Positions 36,444-46,749 of a stretch of DNA of 64,000 nt are shown piece after piece. The DNA comes from Molanna angustata (Eukaryota > Arthropoda > Insecta > Trichoptera > Molannidae), in NCBI GenBank assembly GCA_963576475.1, contig OY754969.1:23209716-23273715 (forward strand), given 5' to 3'. The position numbers were made by a program, and so were the translations under genes. The notes under the pieces are model-generated. The model was not told the origin of the DNA, ran no database searches, and saw only the letters and a program-made list of their open reading frames with translations. Numbering within the stretch: the stretch's first letter is position 1; each line of letters starts with the position of its first letter.

Positions 36444-37043
36444 CATTTCAATAGAGACGAAGTTGGGATATTGTAGAAGAACCAGGAACTCATTGCAACT
36501 ACAGGGCTTCCGACCTGTCATCGGTTGGTTTACCTGATCACTTTATGCGCTTGCGCAACGTTCACCAATTATGCCTTCTTATTGAGTTCCCTTATAAATT
36601 TAATTTTTGAAAGTTCTATATATTTGAATAGTGTGTAACAATTTACCTGAAAATAAGGAACTATACTATTGCCATCTATGGAGTTACGGAAAAGCCTTTT
36701 TTTAACGCCATCTATTGAGAAATTAGTTTATTTGTAAACAATGAAAGCAACAGTCCTTATAAATGAGATTACGGTGTCTCGCATAGATGTCACCCCTGAA
36801 CTGCGCCAGAAATTTTATTTCATTTTTGGCTTTTTAACCTACTTATACCAGTGTATGTAAATCGAATATTTTTTTAATTGCATATACGCAAATATTGGCT
36901 TTTTTCCCTTTCGGGAGTCAAATAATATTTTTATTGACAAACATTTTTTTAACATCTCAATAGGGACGAAGTTGAGATATTGTAGAAGAACCAGGAACTC
37001 GAGGCACCTACAGGGCTTACGACCTGTCATCGGCTGGTTTACG
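36416..37043 (+). repeat. Foldback family copy FB2 (direct repeats of about 509 bp)
   Basis: Begins within the last THAP codons and runs ATTGACAAACA..TCAATAGAGACGAAGTTGG, CCTGTCATCGG, GCGCTTGCGCAACGTTCACC, CCATCTATGG, GTCACCCCTGAACTGCGCC, CGAATATTT..GCATATACGC and TTTCGGGAGTCAAAT, then starts the same order again at about 36950 before breaking off. The order and spacing match each arm of the 43.2-45.8 kb structure. Confidence 0.85.
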
Positions 37044-37083
37044 ACTTATATGACGTAAACACTAATACCCTGAATAGGTAAAC

Positions 37084-38045
37084 AGCTTGTTGGTACGTAT
37101 GTATGACGATTAAGTACATATCAAACTACCTATAGAGGGTCCCCGTATTTAGATATTATGTATTCTTTCATACAAATTGTATGAAGCAATATCGTCACTA
37201 AATTAAATTTTTTACACACATTGTTAAGAAAAGTTTGAGATATTTACTACAATGCGCATATTTTTTATAGTAAATTGAATTCTCTAGTTTACGCATTTTG
37301 TCATTTTTCGATACTTAAAAAAATAGAAATGTAGGCAGTTAAAAGAAGACAACAATTTGTCATACCAATTGTTTGTTTCTTAATAAAAACAGATTGAGAA
37401 ACCCTAGAATTATTTTTTAAAAAACTTTTTCGAGATATTGTATTTGTCTATATTTATACAAAATTTCAGCTTTATAGATTTTATAGTTTTTGAGATATGT
37501 GGATAAATACAGGAAACATAAAAAGTTTGAACAATCGACGAGCATGTATGAGACGATGCATGGATGTAAAGGAAGCCAGAAATGTGTGCAAAAATAGAGA
37601 AGTATGGCGCTCGGTTCTCTCTGCTTACCCCGTAAGGGACATGGCGTGATGGTATGTATGTATATGTATGTATGGATAAATACAATAAAAATTAAAATGT
37701 TGACAACCCCTGACTGGAACAAAAATTCGAAATTCTGAATATAAAAGTATTGTGTACCTAAAATTTAGTAAACATTCTGAAATAGGATCTGAGCATCCAG
37801 CGTATCAAAAGTTATAAGGGACACACACACATACAAAACTCACATAACATGTTCTACTCCAAATTCTGAGTAAATCCATGTATAGAACATATATGCTGCG
37901 AAGCCTCCAAGTTGGTGTTTTTTGCATGCAAAAAACACCAACACTACGCCATACAAAATGTTCCTAATATTCCCAATACGCGTGTTGGGTTTATACTGCC
38001 GATTCAATAAAATAAATAAATTCTCTTGAACGAATCTACAGTTGG
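37084..38045 (-). mobile_element. TIR element, near-complete, minus orientation
   Basis: Ends at CGAATCTACAGTTGG (38045). Internal blocks GTTGACAACCCCTGACTGG, ATGCTGCGAAGCCTCC and ATACAAATTGTATGAAGC follow the family order in reverse. The CTAGTTGCATG end is missing. An RTE-B tail is inserted at 37512-37673. Confidence 0.85.
37501..37684 (+). mobile_element. RTE-B tail with 11-bp target duplication
   Basis: 162 bp (37512-37673) flanked by GGATAAATACA on both sides. Encodes ACMRRCMDVKEARNVCKNR and the VLSAYPVRDMA end, then stop, then an ATGGTATGTATGTATATG tail. Comparison with the uninterrupted TIR element at 42.6 kb confirms the insertion point. It gives the best view of the RTE-B C-terminus. 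Confidence 0.9.
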
Positions 38046-38611
38046 ATTACTACATACATACAAATCATCACGTCATGTCCCCTTCATTATATGTTATATT
38101 TTGGTGTTTAGTTATTAAGGATTTTTTGTTCTTAATAAAATGTACAATATACATTCATAAAGTTCATGTAAAATACTGTATTTTGTATCGCTTTCTATTT
38201 TTATACGTAAATATATTATATAGGTATACTTTTTACGCAGTAAGTATCTATTTAATTATTGTAATATTTTATTTTTTATGTATTTCGTAACGTTAATTTA
38301 ATGTAAATTAAAAAAAAATACATAAATGAAATACCTGACAACCCTGTCTCATCTAATGCATAAATGAGAGAGAGAGATTGTATCAGGCGTATGCAAACAA
38401 AAGGGACGGAGAAATTGACTGTTATTAGATGCCGTGTGAGAGTAAGAAAGTGCGCCGAAAGGTATGCATTAGAATAGGACAAAATATAGGAGTTTTAAAC
38501 TAGTACGAGACACTGCGGGACCTTATGCGAAGCAGTTTTTTGAGAATAAATTGTATGGCATTGCAAATCTATTCATTACATATCACTGATAATATGAATG
38601 TTATAATAGCA
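38046..38611. other. AT-rich interior of the hAT-like element
   Basis: Nothing supportable; 38330-38520 is less AT-rich and unclassified. Confidence 0.4.
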
Positions 38612-39346
38612 GTAAATCTCAAACTTTTTTTTACAATTTTTTTAAAAATTGAATTTAGTGACGAAATCGTTTCATACAATTCGCATCTCAATTTTTTTTT
38701 TAAATTTGTAAAAAAATAGTTTAGTGACGACATCGTTTCATACAAATTGTGTGGCAGTGACCTATCACTTATCAATGACATATTATAATATCATTGATCT
38801 AAGGTGACTCAGTAGTTTGATAGGCACTTAATCTCCGAACATACATACATACATACCATCAAACAGTTTTCATATACATATATTTATTTATTTGGATTAA
38901 TATACTTACTTACAGTCAAATAAATTAATTGAAAATTATATAAAAAAATATGTACCTACCTACAACAATGAGACCAATTACATATGTAGGTACTAATCAG
39001 AAAAGTGTAATATAACAAGTTCAATATTCTGGGTAGGAAGGAAGGACTGACCTCACCATACTATCCTATCTTGACATACATACCTAGGTACATGTTTTGT
39101 ATGGAATACAAAATATCTTAAAATATTATCTAAATAATTTGGATATATGGTTTTATATTTCTGTGCGTATTATTTAACTAAACATAATAATAATAATAAA
39201 AATAATAATAATAAATACTTCCTTGCACCGTGCGCAAGTGGTGAGTTTATTGCCGTATGGTAATTTCTTCCAACTAACCAGTGTTTCCAGCCCAGAGAAG
39301 CAATTCTATCGCCATCGACAGTTGGATCTCATGTTTTACATGCAAC
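38612..39346 (+). mobile_element. TIR element right half, with duplication and insertions
   Basis: GTGACGAAATCGTTTCATAC is duplicated 60 bp apart as GTGACGACATCGTTTCATAC, then CTATCCTATCTTGACATAC and the right end ATCGCCATCGACAGTTGG (39308-39325) with ATCTCATGTTTTACATGC. About 135 bp of foreign sequence interrupts it near 38880-39030, and SINE2 interrupts it at 39186-39297. Confidence 0.82.
39186..39297 (-). mobile_element. SINE family 2 tail inside a TIR element
   Basis: Minus-strand GGGCTGGAAACACTGGTTAG, AAATTACCATACGGCAATAA, ACTCACCACTTGCGCACGG, then an (ATT)n tail on the minus strand (39186-39213 on plus as AATAAT). The tRNA-like head is absent. Confidence 0.85.
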
Positions 39347-39639
39347 AAGAATATGACTAAATCTAGCCGACAAGTCAAAAGCCCTGTAAGAATGTCTGTT
39401 AGTTTCCTTGTATTTATGTATTTATTATAGTTTCAGAGAGAGGACTAAGGTTTATAATTGTCATAATTGACTAGAAAAATGTTTGTTAAATATTTTCATA
39501 AAAATCATCTTTGAAGGATTTATTGTATTCAGACAATGATTTTAGTTTTGATTCACTTCAGCTTAGACATTGAATTAATAGATCTTAAATTCTTCAACAT
39601 GTTAGTATTTCATATTTATTACTATAATAACAATATATT

Positions 39640-39727
39640 CTGGTTAGTTGGAAGAAATTGCCATATGGCAATAAACTCGCCACTTGCGCAGGGTGCAAAT
39701 AAGTGTTTATTATTATTATTATTATTA
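39640..39727 (+). mobile_element. SINE family 2 tail
   Basis: CTGGTTAGTTGGAAGAAATT, GCCATATGGCAATAAACTCG, CACTTGCGCAGGGTGCAAAT, then a (TTA)n tail. Confidence 0.85.
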
Positions 39728-39980
39728 AAAGTTATAAAAATACAGAAATTTTACAATATCACTAGGCGGAATTCTTGTTCTGAGGTAATATGATCTCAAG
39801 ACGACATGTAAACAGTGATATGTTAATGTAAACGATATTTCATAGTTTTGTAATTTTTTTCCAAAAATTATATTTATTTAATACCTACCTAAAATTTTAT
39901 TACATATTTACTTCAACGAAAACTTTGGCTTTATTTTTTTATAAAAAAAAACCCGAATATGTACTGTACGTACTCGTAAA

Positions 39981-40148
39981 AGTGCAAGACTTGCAAGACT
40001 ATTGCTGCAAGACCAAGACCAAGACCAAGACTATGTATGCAAGACCAAGACCAAGACTATACTTGTAAATGCAAGACCAAGACCAAGACCGCAGGTGCAA
40101 GACCAAGACCAATACCAAGACCAACCTGGTCTTGGTCTTGGTCTTGCA
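39981..40148. repeat. hAT-like right subterminal repeat block
   Basis: Runs of GCAAGACCAAGACCAAGACC-type repeats ending in GGTCTTGGTCTTGGTCTTGC next to the right terminus. Mirrors the left block in composition but not in exact order. Confidence 0.85.
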
Positions 40149-40162
40149 ATTGCTCATCACTA

Positions 40163-40437
40163 CTGATCCTTCAAAATCTAATGGGATCTAAGCGAGTATT
40201 AGATATACAAATTTGTACAATATAAAAATAATGGAATGAGTAGGTACTTTAGTCTATAATCGATAAAATAAAATAAAATCGCTGCATATAGTACAAAGCA
40301 CACACAGATACATTGTGTAGAATCTTTCAGAATACAAAGTCAGCATGATACTAGTTGATAATCAGCAATAAAAAATAACCCTAAAAATGGCGAACTCATA
40401 ACTCCCCACTATATCCCCTTGGGGTTGTGAGGAGTAA
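40163..40437 (+). repeat. 'GTGGGTTGTGG' repeat copy D, 3' part
   Basis: Continues from 33009: CAAAATCTAATGGGATC, AAGCGAGTATTAGAT, ATGATACTAGTTG and CTATATCCCCTTGGGG..GTGAGGAGTAA. Confidence 0.88.
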
Positions 40438-41146
40438 GTGAGGAATATTTAATATTGTTGAGACTTTAGGGCTGGTATTTCGTTAGTTATCTTGAGAAAA
40501 AAATAAGAAAAAGTTGAGGTACCTCACTGTAAGATTGTTTTAAGGAAAGATCTATCTTTCCTTGGCAACGGTATTTTGGATAACCTATAATGTACAGTAA
40601 GTTAAGATTAATCTTACCTTACTTTGAGTGTATCTTTTTGGCCATCGTCTGCGAGCGCCACTACTTTTAATTAATGGCAACTCTATTTTCTATGGTTCGT
40701 GTGAATCCATGCCGTACGATTTTGACATTTTGTTGTTTGGTCATAAAAGTTCGCGAGGTTATATTACAATTTCTTCGTTTATTTTCGTATTTAGATAAAT
40801 AAACACATAAAACAAAATAAACGTTGCCGGCTGGGCACAATTATTTGGAATCTGGTAAGTTAATTAAATACTTTTGTTATTTTATTACGTATTTACAGTA
40901 TTTTCATATGAGTTATAAACATTGATTTATAATGTACAACGTACCTTATAAAAGCATTTATATTACAGTGGGAATCTGTATTCTTGCTATATCTACTAAA
41001 AAAGATTATTAATTTTGTTCATTATTGCTTTTATAAGATGTTGAATTTGACAATTCTGAAAAAAAAAACAACAATGAACAAGAGTTATAAAAAAACAAGA
41101 ATTATATGAAATTACTTATCGGTTATTAAATTACTTCGGTTGTCTC
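40438..41146. other. Unique segment with a possible 5' exon/donor
   Basis: 40475-40860 is compositionally distinct. It carries a 10-bp-arm hairpin AAGGAAAGAT-CT-ATCTTTCCTT (40542-40563) and a good donor-like TCTGGTAAGTTAAT at 40854. It could be the 5' end of an unrecognised element or a non-coding first exon; nothing downstream confirms either. Confidence 0.3.
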
Positions 41147-41186
41147 TGCCTACCCTGTGAGCGACATGGCGTGACGGTATGTATAT
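41147..41186 (+). mobile_element. RTE-B extreme 3' end
   Basis: TTGTCTCTGCCTACCCTGTG then GCGACATGGCGTGACGGTATG: only the last codons, stop and start of the tail. Confidence 0.7.
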
Positions 41187-41240
41187 ATTTCAAATTATCT
41201 CTCATGTATTTCTTGTTTCTTGGATTGAAAATACATGTTT

Positions 41241-41290
41241 ATTGGAAGAAATTTGCATTTGGCAATAATCTCGCAACTTTCACAGGGTAA
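41241..41290 (+). mobile_element. SINE family 2 tail, diverged
   Basis: ATTGGAAGAAATTTGCATTT, GGCAATAATCTCGCAACTTT, CACAGGG; it runs straight into the palindrome at 41287. Confidence 0.65.
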
Positions 41291-41360
41291 ATTATTTATA
41301 TTGACTTAACAATAAGACACTATTTCGTGTCTTATTGTTAAGTCAATATAAATAATTTAC
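41287..41360. repeat. Perfect palindrome, 34-bp arms, 6-bp loop
   Basis: GTAAATTATTTATATTGACT continuing to AAGACAC, loop TATTTC, then the exact inverse ending in AATAATTTAC. Compatible with template switching during insertion of the adjacent SINE2 tail. Confidence 0.93.
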
Positions 41361-41990
41361 AATGGCATTCCACAGTGTGAATAATAAGAACTTTGAAAAC
41401 TTTCACAGGGTGTTTTAGTAATAACATCACACAATACGTAACACATTGTATCTATATTAATTAAAATGTCTTTCAGACTGTGAAATGATAATATATGCAC
41501 ACAAAAGATGTTCAAGATACAATATTGATTAAATCAGTCGAGTATATTTCCAAGTATGGTGGAGTTTTCAGATTGGATCGTTTGATGTCGATAATGTCGG
41601 ACATATTATTACAACATGGTGTTCTGTAACTGGTAGCTAAAACAGAGAGTGGCTTCTGTCCAATACTCCCTTATCGGCAGACATCTAACCATTCCGTTCT
41701 AATGGCACTACATGAATTTCTTGTTTTACCAATATTAACAGTTTGGTTGGTGTGTGTAGTAAAGTTGTAACGACCACACTTCTCTTGAAAGTCCTCCATG
41801 TCGAAACCACTCCCTTTCACCCCAAATCAGGTGTTCACAACAAATAAACCATTATTTGTCTATTTTGAATACGGAAATATAATTCATAAACACCTAAAAA
41901 TAATGGTTTTATATTCTGAACCATATATAATAAATAGAAAATAGTAAAGCACGAAACATAATATATTATAACTGTAACAATACTTTTATA
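41361..41990. other. Unique DNA, no gene seen
   Basis: 41500-41830 is less AT-rich (GTGGTTTCGACATGG on the minus strand) and might be a decayed element, but I recognise no family. Confidence 0.35.
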
Positions 41991-42926
41991 ACTAGTTGAA
42001 TGAAACATATGTGATTCAACTATCGATAGCGATAGCACGTATAGTTGAAGAATACGTACGAAATAATAAACCCATAAATCTAAATTATTGAATATTTAAG
42101 ATAATTTCTTGTCTATAAAAAATATGTAGGTATGTATGTAAGAATAGGATAGTATGGAGATCAGTCCTTTTTTTCCTACCTAAAATATGAAAACACCATG
42201 ATGGTATGTATGTATTCTGGAGATAAAGTATCAAACTATTGAGAGTCCCCGTAGGTATTGTGTAGTGTATACTGCCATACAAATTGTATGAAACGATGTC
42301 GTCACTAAATGCAATTTTTATAAAAATTGTTAAAAAATTTTTGAGTATTTTTAAATGTTCATATTTTTTAAAGAAAATTAAATTATCTAGTTGGGGTGTT
42401 TCGGCGTTATTTGATATTTAAAAAAAATAGAAATGTATGCAGTTAAACACAAATTTATCATAAAAAAATGTTTTACTTAATGAAAAATGTTTGAGAAACT
42501 CTCTTGAGAAATTATAGAATTTAAATAAAAATTACTTTGCCTATATTTGTACAATTTACAGCTTTCTAACTTTTATGGTTTTTGAGATATATGGAAAAAT
42601 ATAAAAAATAATTTTGAGTACAAAAGTTTTGCAAACGTAAAATTTTCTATACTTGCTGAAATTTAAAGCTCTGTGAATCAAGCTGATCGAAAGTTATAAG
42701 GGGGACACCCATATACCAACACATTAAATGTTCTACCCCGAATTCTGAGTAAATACATGCACAGAACATATATGCTGCGAAGCCTCAAAGATGGTGTATT
42801 TTGAATTCAAAGTTGAAAAAAACATGAAAAATATAAACCTGGTCTACAAATCTCGCGTATCTTGGCTTCAAACCTACTGTCGATTCACTAAGAGAAATAA
42901 ATTCTCTTGAACGAATCGACAGTTGG
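41991..42926 (-). mobile_element. TIR element, complete 0.94-kb copy
   Basis: The right end ACTAGTTG..TCAACTATCGATAGCGATAG lies at 41991-42036 and the left end AACGAATCGACAGTTGG ends at 42926. All family blocks occur in order (GGGTAGG-type TTCCTACC, TGTATGAAACGATGTCGTC, GTTGGGGTGTTTCGGC, ATGCTGCGAAGCCTC, AATCTCGCGTATCTTGGC). The left terminus folds into a hairpin: CCTACTGTCGATTCAC pairs with CGAATCGACAGTTGG around AGAGAAATAAATTCTCTT. No ORF of note. Confidence 0.88.
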
Positions 42927-43815
42927 AAAAGTATGAAGGATTTATAAGATTTGTGATTTATATTTACATTTTAAAGTTTTTTTTTACAATTCAGCTCCTT
43001 GTTTCTTCGTAAATGCCGAAAATAGGCATTGCTGAAAACCAGCTACACTGTGGGTCTCCACTAATGTACAGCTGAGCAATTAATTACCTATTTGTTGTAA
43101 AAGTGTCAAGAAAATTTAAAATAAGTTCGTAATTTTCAAATATTTGCAACAAATAAATTATTATTTATTTGAATATTTTTAGTATTGCATATGCGCAAAC
43201 ATTGGATTTTTTTCCCTGTCGGGAGTCAAAGGTATTTTTTAACATATATTTTTTAATCTGTTAAAAAATACCTTTGACTCACGACAGGGAAAAAAATCTA
43301 ATGTTTGCGCATATGCAATAATAAAAATATTCGATTACTTACACATTGGTACAAGAAGGTAAATAAGACAAAAAATGACCTTATAAGTCTGGCGCAATTC
43401 AGGGGTGACTTCTATGCGAAAAATGCATTTATCACCTCAGGTATAAGAATTGTTGCTCTCATTATTTACGAAAAAACCAATTCTCTCAATAGATGGCGTT
43501 ACAACAAAAATAAATAAAAAAATAATAAGAATGTTGTTCATAATTTCACACATAGATGGCTGTAGTAAAAATTCCTTATTTTCAAGCGAAAAGAATTTCA
43601 GTAGTACAATGTATAGAACTTTCAAAATTGAATTGATAGGGATCTCATTAAAAAGGCATAATTGGTGAACGTTGCGCAAGCGCATAAAGTGATCACGTAA
43701 ACCAGCCGATGACAGGTCGTAAGCCCTGTAGGTGCCTTGATTTCCCGGTTCTCCTACAGTAAATAATCCAACTTCGTCTCTATTGAGATAATTAAAAATC
43801 TGTTAAAAAATATTA

Positions 43816-45060
43816 TTTATTTATTTATTTATATAATGTGGTTTTAGTTGCAAAATAATGGTTATTTAGTAAGGCTATTACTATAAGATTATTGTTTGTT
43901 TATATTATGATGTAGGTATTTCAAGGACTAATGGAAGCTCTTTACGTTTAAGATTTTTTTATAATCAAAGGAAAACTTTTTAAATTGTTTATTATTGAAC
44001 ATCTGCCTTGTATAGGTAAATTTGTATCTTCATCTTACCGAAAAAATAATAAACATATATAAATTAAAATGGCACATAGAACAACAAGTTCACAATGTAT
44101 GATAAATAAAATCATTAAAATTAACAAAATAGAAAGCTATTCTTTCAACGTTGAGCTTCAATCAGGATTCCTATTTTAATTTCAATACTTTTAATTGTTT
44201 TAAACGAAAATTAATGTTTGGTAGAATCTCTTCATTTAAAAAAATATATGAGTTATACCTAATCACTAATTTAAATTATGGGCACACATATTAAGTAATA
44301 AGTTTATCGCTAAATTAAACTTAAAAAAAATCAGTGCCATAATAGTATATTTGTCTGTTTGTGAATGTCTTTTATTGATTTTCTTCGTTATTTTACGTTC
44401 GCAAACGTCTAAAAATCTTAATAAGTTGAATGTATGTAAAAAAAGGAACAAACGGAAAGATATTTTGAATAAAAATTCCAACAATAGCGAGTTTTGATCT
44501 CGGAGAACTTGGAAAAACACAAATACGTCTTGAGAAATTTGACAGCGCAATATGCCGAGGGATGCTCACTTCAATTCAAGCAATATTAAAGTATGTAGAG
44601 GTGGATGGGTAGGTACTTTCAAAAGTTTAGGTATTTGAAAGTCGAGAAAAAATCTGTTTAAAGATTGCGATACAACGGTGTTTTTCTTATAAAGAGCAAT
44701 AATATTTCGCTGTCGTACGTGAATGTGAAATCTCAATTCTGGAAAAAATGGTTATACAGATAATCTTAGAAATAGGCTTATAAATAAAAAATAATACAGA
44801 AAGACCTAGAAAATGGTTAATAAATAAAAAAAAGAGTATAGTGAGGGATGATAGTGGATGAACTAATTTCGTTATTAAAATTTTAGTAGTAATAAAAATA
44901 AAAGTTGCGAAAATCAAGTACAGAAAATATGTTTGTCATTTTTGATTGATTTGTAAACATCGCGAGTTTTTAATACATAAAATCTTATTCTGAGAACGAC
45001 TTATTCTGAGAATATAGATGGTCAACGAGTCGAGTGTTTGTTCTTAATTTCACCAATAGA
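43816..45060. other. Centre of the foldback element, no recognisable gene
   Basis: AT-rich. Two minus-strand open frames (94 and 76 codons) have no family features. No THAP or transposase motif seen. Confidence 0.45.
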
Positions 45061-45543
45061 CGGAAAAATATTATTTAACAGATTTTTAATTATCTCAATA
45101 GAGACGAAGTTGGAATATTTACTGTAGGAGAACCGGTAAATCAAGGCACCTACAGGGCTTACGACCTGTCATCGGCTGGTTTACGTGATCACTTTATGCG
45201 CTTGCGCAACGTTCACCAATTATGCCTTTTTAATGAGATCCCTATCAATTCAATTTTGAAACTTCTATATATTGTAATACTGAAATTCTTTTCGTTTGAA
45301 AATAAGGAATTTTTACTACAGCCATCTATGGGTGAAATTATGAACAACAATATTATTATTTTTTTATTAATTTTGTTGTAACGCCATCTATTGAGAGAAT
45401 TGGTATTTTGTAAATAATGAAAGCTACAATTCTTATATGTGAGGTGACAATGCATTTTTCGCATAGAAGTCACCCCTGAATTGCGCCAGACTTATAAGGT
45501 CATTTTTGTCTTATTTACCTACTTGTACCAATGTGTAAGTAAT

Positions 45544-45800
45544 CGAATATATTTTTATTATTGCATATGCGCAAACATTGGATTTTTTTCCCTGTCGGGA
45601 GTCAAAGATATTTTTTAACAGATTTTTAATTATCTCAATAGAGACGAAGTTGGAATATTTATTGTTGGAGTGTTTATAACAATAAATATTCCAACTTCGT
45701 CTCTATTGAGATAATTAAAAATCTGTTAAAAAATATCTTTGACTCCCGACAGGGAAAAAAATCCAATGTTTGCGCATATGCAATAATAAAAATATATTCG
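45544..45800. repeat. Perfect 123-bp inverted repeat, 11-bp spacer
   Basis: CGAATATATTTTTATTATTG.. through ..GAAGTTGGAATATTTATTGTT (45544-45666) is exactly mirrored by 45678-45800. I see no mismatch. The spacer is GGAGTGTTTAT. Confidence 0.95.
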
Positions 45801-45891
45801 AGGGAAAAATATTATTTTAAATAAACATCGAAAATGCTGTACGCATATTTTATTCAAACAAAAGAAATCGGAAGACAACATATTAAAAACA

Positions 45892-46749
45892 AACGAGTGG
45901 GTTGTGGCCAACGCTAAACTCTCCACCACCTAATGAAGCTTCCCTGCTAATATTACACTCTAATATCAATATGAAATCAAACAACCAAACATTGCCAAAC
46001 ATAAAAAATTTCTCTTGTTATATATATTTTATATACAAAAATCTATTATTATGAACATAATTTTTCAAACGGTTGTATGTTTTTCTTTTAACGTTGACCA
46101 ACTTTGAATGTAGTTTTTTGAAGATTATTGGTATTGTATAAATAGTTTAAACAAAATTAAAATATCTCAAATTTCCAGGTAGTGAGGGCATTTTTTCAAT
46201 TTTAACAGATGAAATCATAGAGAAACATTAAGAAAAAATTCTCCTATATATTTTTCATACAAAATATCGATTAATAGAAACATAATTATTGAAAGGATAT
46301 TATATTTTTCTTTTAAGATTGGCAAACTCTGAATGCTTTTTGTGAAAATTCTTTTTTTTGCATAAATAATTCAAACAAAATGAAAATATCTCAAATTTCC
46401 AGGTCGTGAGAGCATTTTTAAAGTTTTAACAGATGAAATCATAGAGAAATAATTAACTGTTGTCTATGGAAAACTAATCAGCTCTAAGTTTATGTACTTC
46501 ACACATATGGTATCAATATGAAGTTCATCAGTTTTTTGGTTTGGGCTGTACAGAGGACACAAATTTTCAAATTTGTGTACGGCATATGTCATACGGAATA
46601 CGGCATACACACAAAAACATCATGGTGAAACTCAAAGTATACACTCTCTACATGATACCCATTGAGAAATTGATGTAAAAAAAATATGCTTAAAAATTGT
46701 GAAATCATGACTCTCCACTATTCCATAGTTGGTAGTGGAGATTAAAAAT
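45892..46749 (+). repeat. 'GTGGGTTGTGG' repeat copy E, long variant
   Basis: Starts AACGAGTGGGTTGTGGCC, CAACGCTAAACTC and ends ATGACTCTCCACTATTCC..GGTAGTGGAG. It is about 860 bp because of a different middle containing two diverged copies of a roughly 235-bp unit (AATATCTCAAATTTCCAGGT at about 46162 and 46385, with ACAGATGAAATCATAGAGAAA after each). Confidence 0.75.

Larger units (their letters stand above)
33002..40170. mobile_element. hAT-like insertion, 7.15 kb, with TIR and 8-bp TSD
   Basis: The element runs 33010-40162 between TAGTGATGAGCA and its exact inverse TGCTCATCACTA, flanked by CTGATCCT on both sides (33002-33009 and 40163-40170). An 8-bp duplication with a TAGxGATG-type terminus is the signature of the hAT superfamily. 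Both subterminal regions (about 180 bp each) are crowded with GCAAGACCAAGACCAAGACC-type repeats. The interior holds LINE ends, 1-kb TIR elements, foldback/THAP sequence and SINEs but no hAT transposase frame, so it is non-autonomous or gutted. The paralogous repeat at 16.27 kb provides the empty site. Confidence 0.88.
43171..45800. repeat. Large foldback element (FB3), arms about 545 bp
   Basis: Left arm 43259-43804 and right arm 45077-45613 are inverted copies: CATAAAGTGATCACGTAAACC (left) mirrors GGTTTACGTGATCACTTTATG (right), and overlapping open frames in the two arms translate nearly identically only because of this. The centre (43816-45060) is unrelated AT-rich sequence. Each end carries a further inverted copy of the terminal module: 61-bp arms with two mismatches at 43184-43319 on the left, and the perfect 123-bp pair at 45544-45800 on the right. 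TCAATAGAGACGAAGTTGG recurs about 540 bp apart in the right arm, so the arms hold direct repeats. Confidence 0.9.

Noticed and set aside
43437..45473. Nearly identical 60-86-codon frames in the two foldback arms, suggesting a conserved protein
   Set aside because: The arms are inverted copies of one DNA sequence; both strands are open and there is no sign of codon-level constraint.
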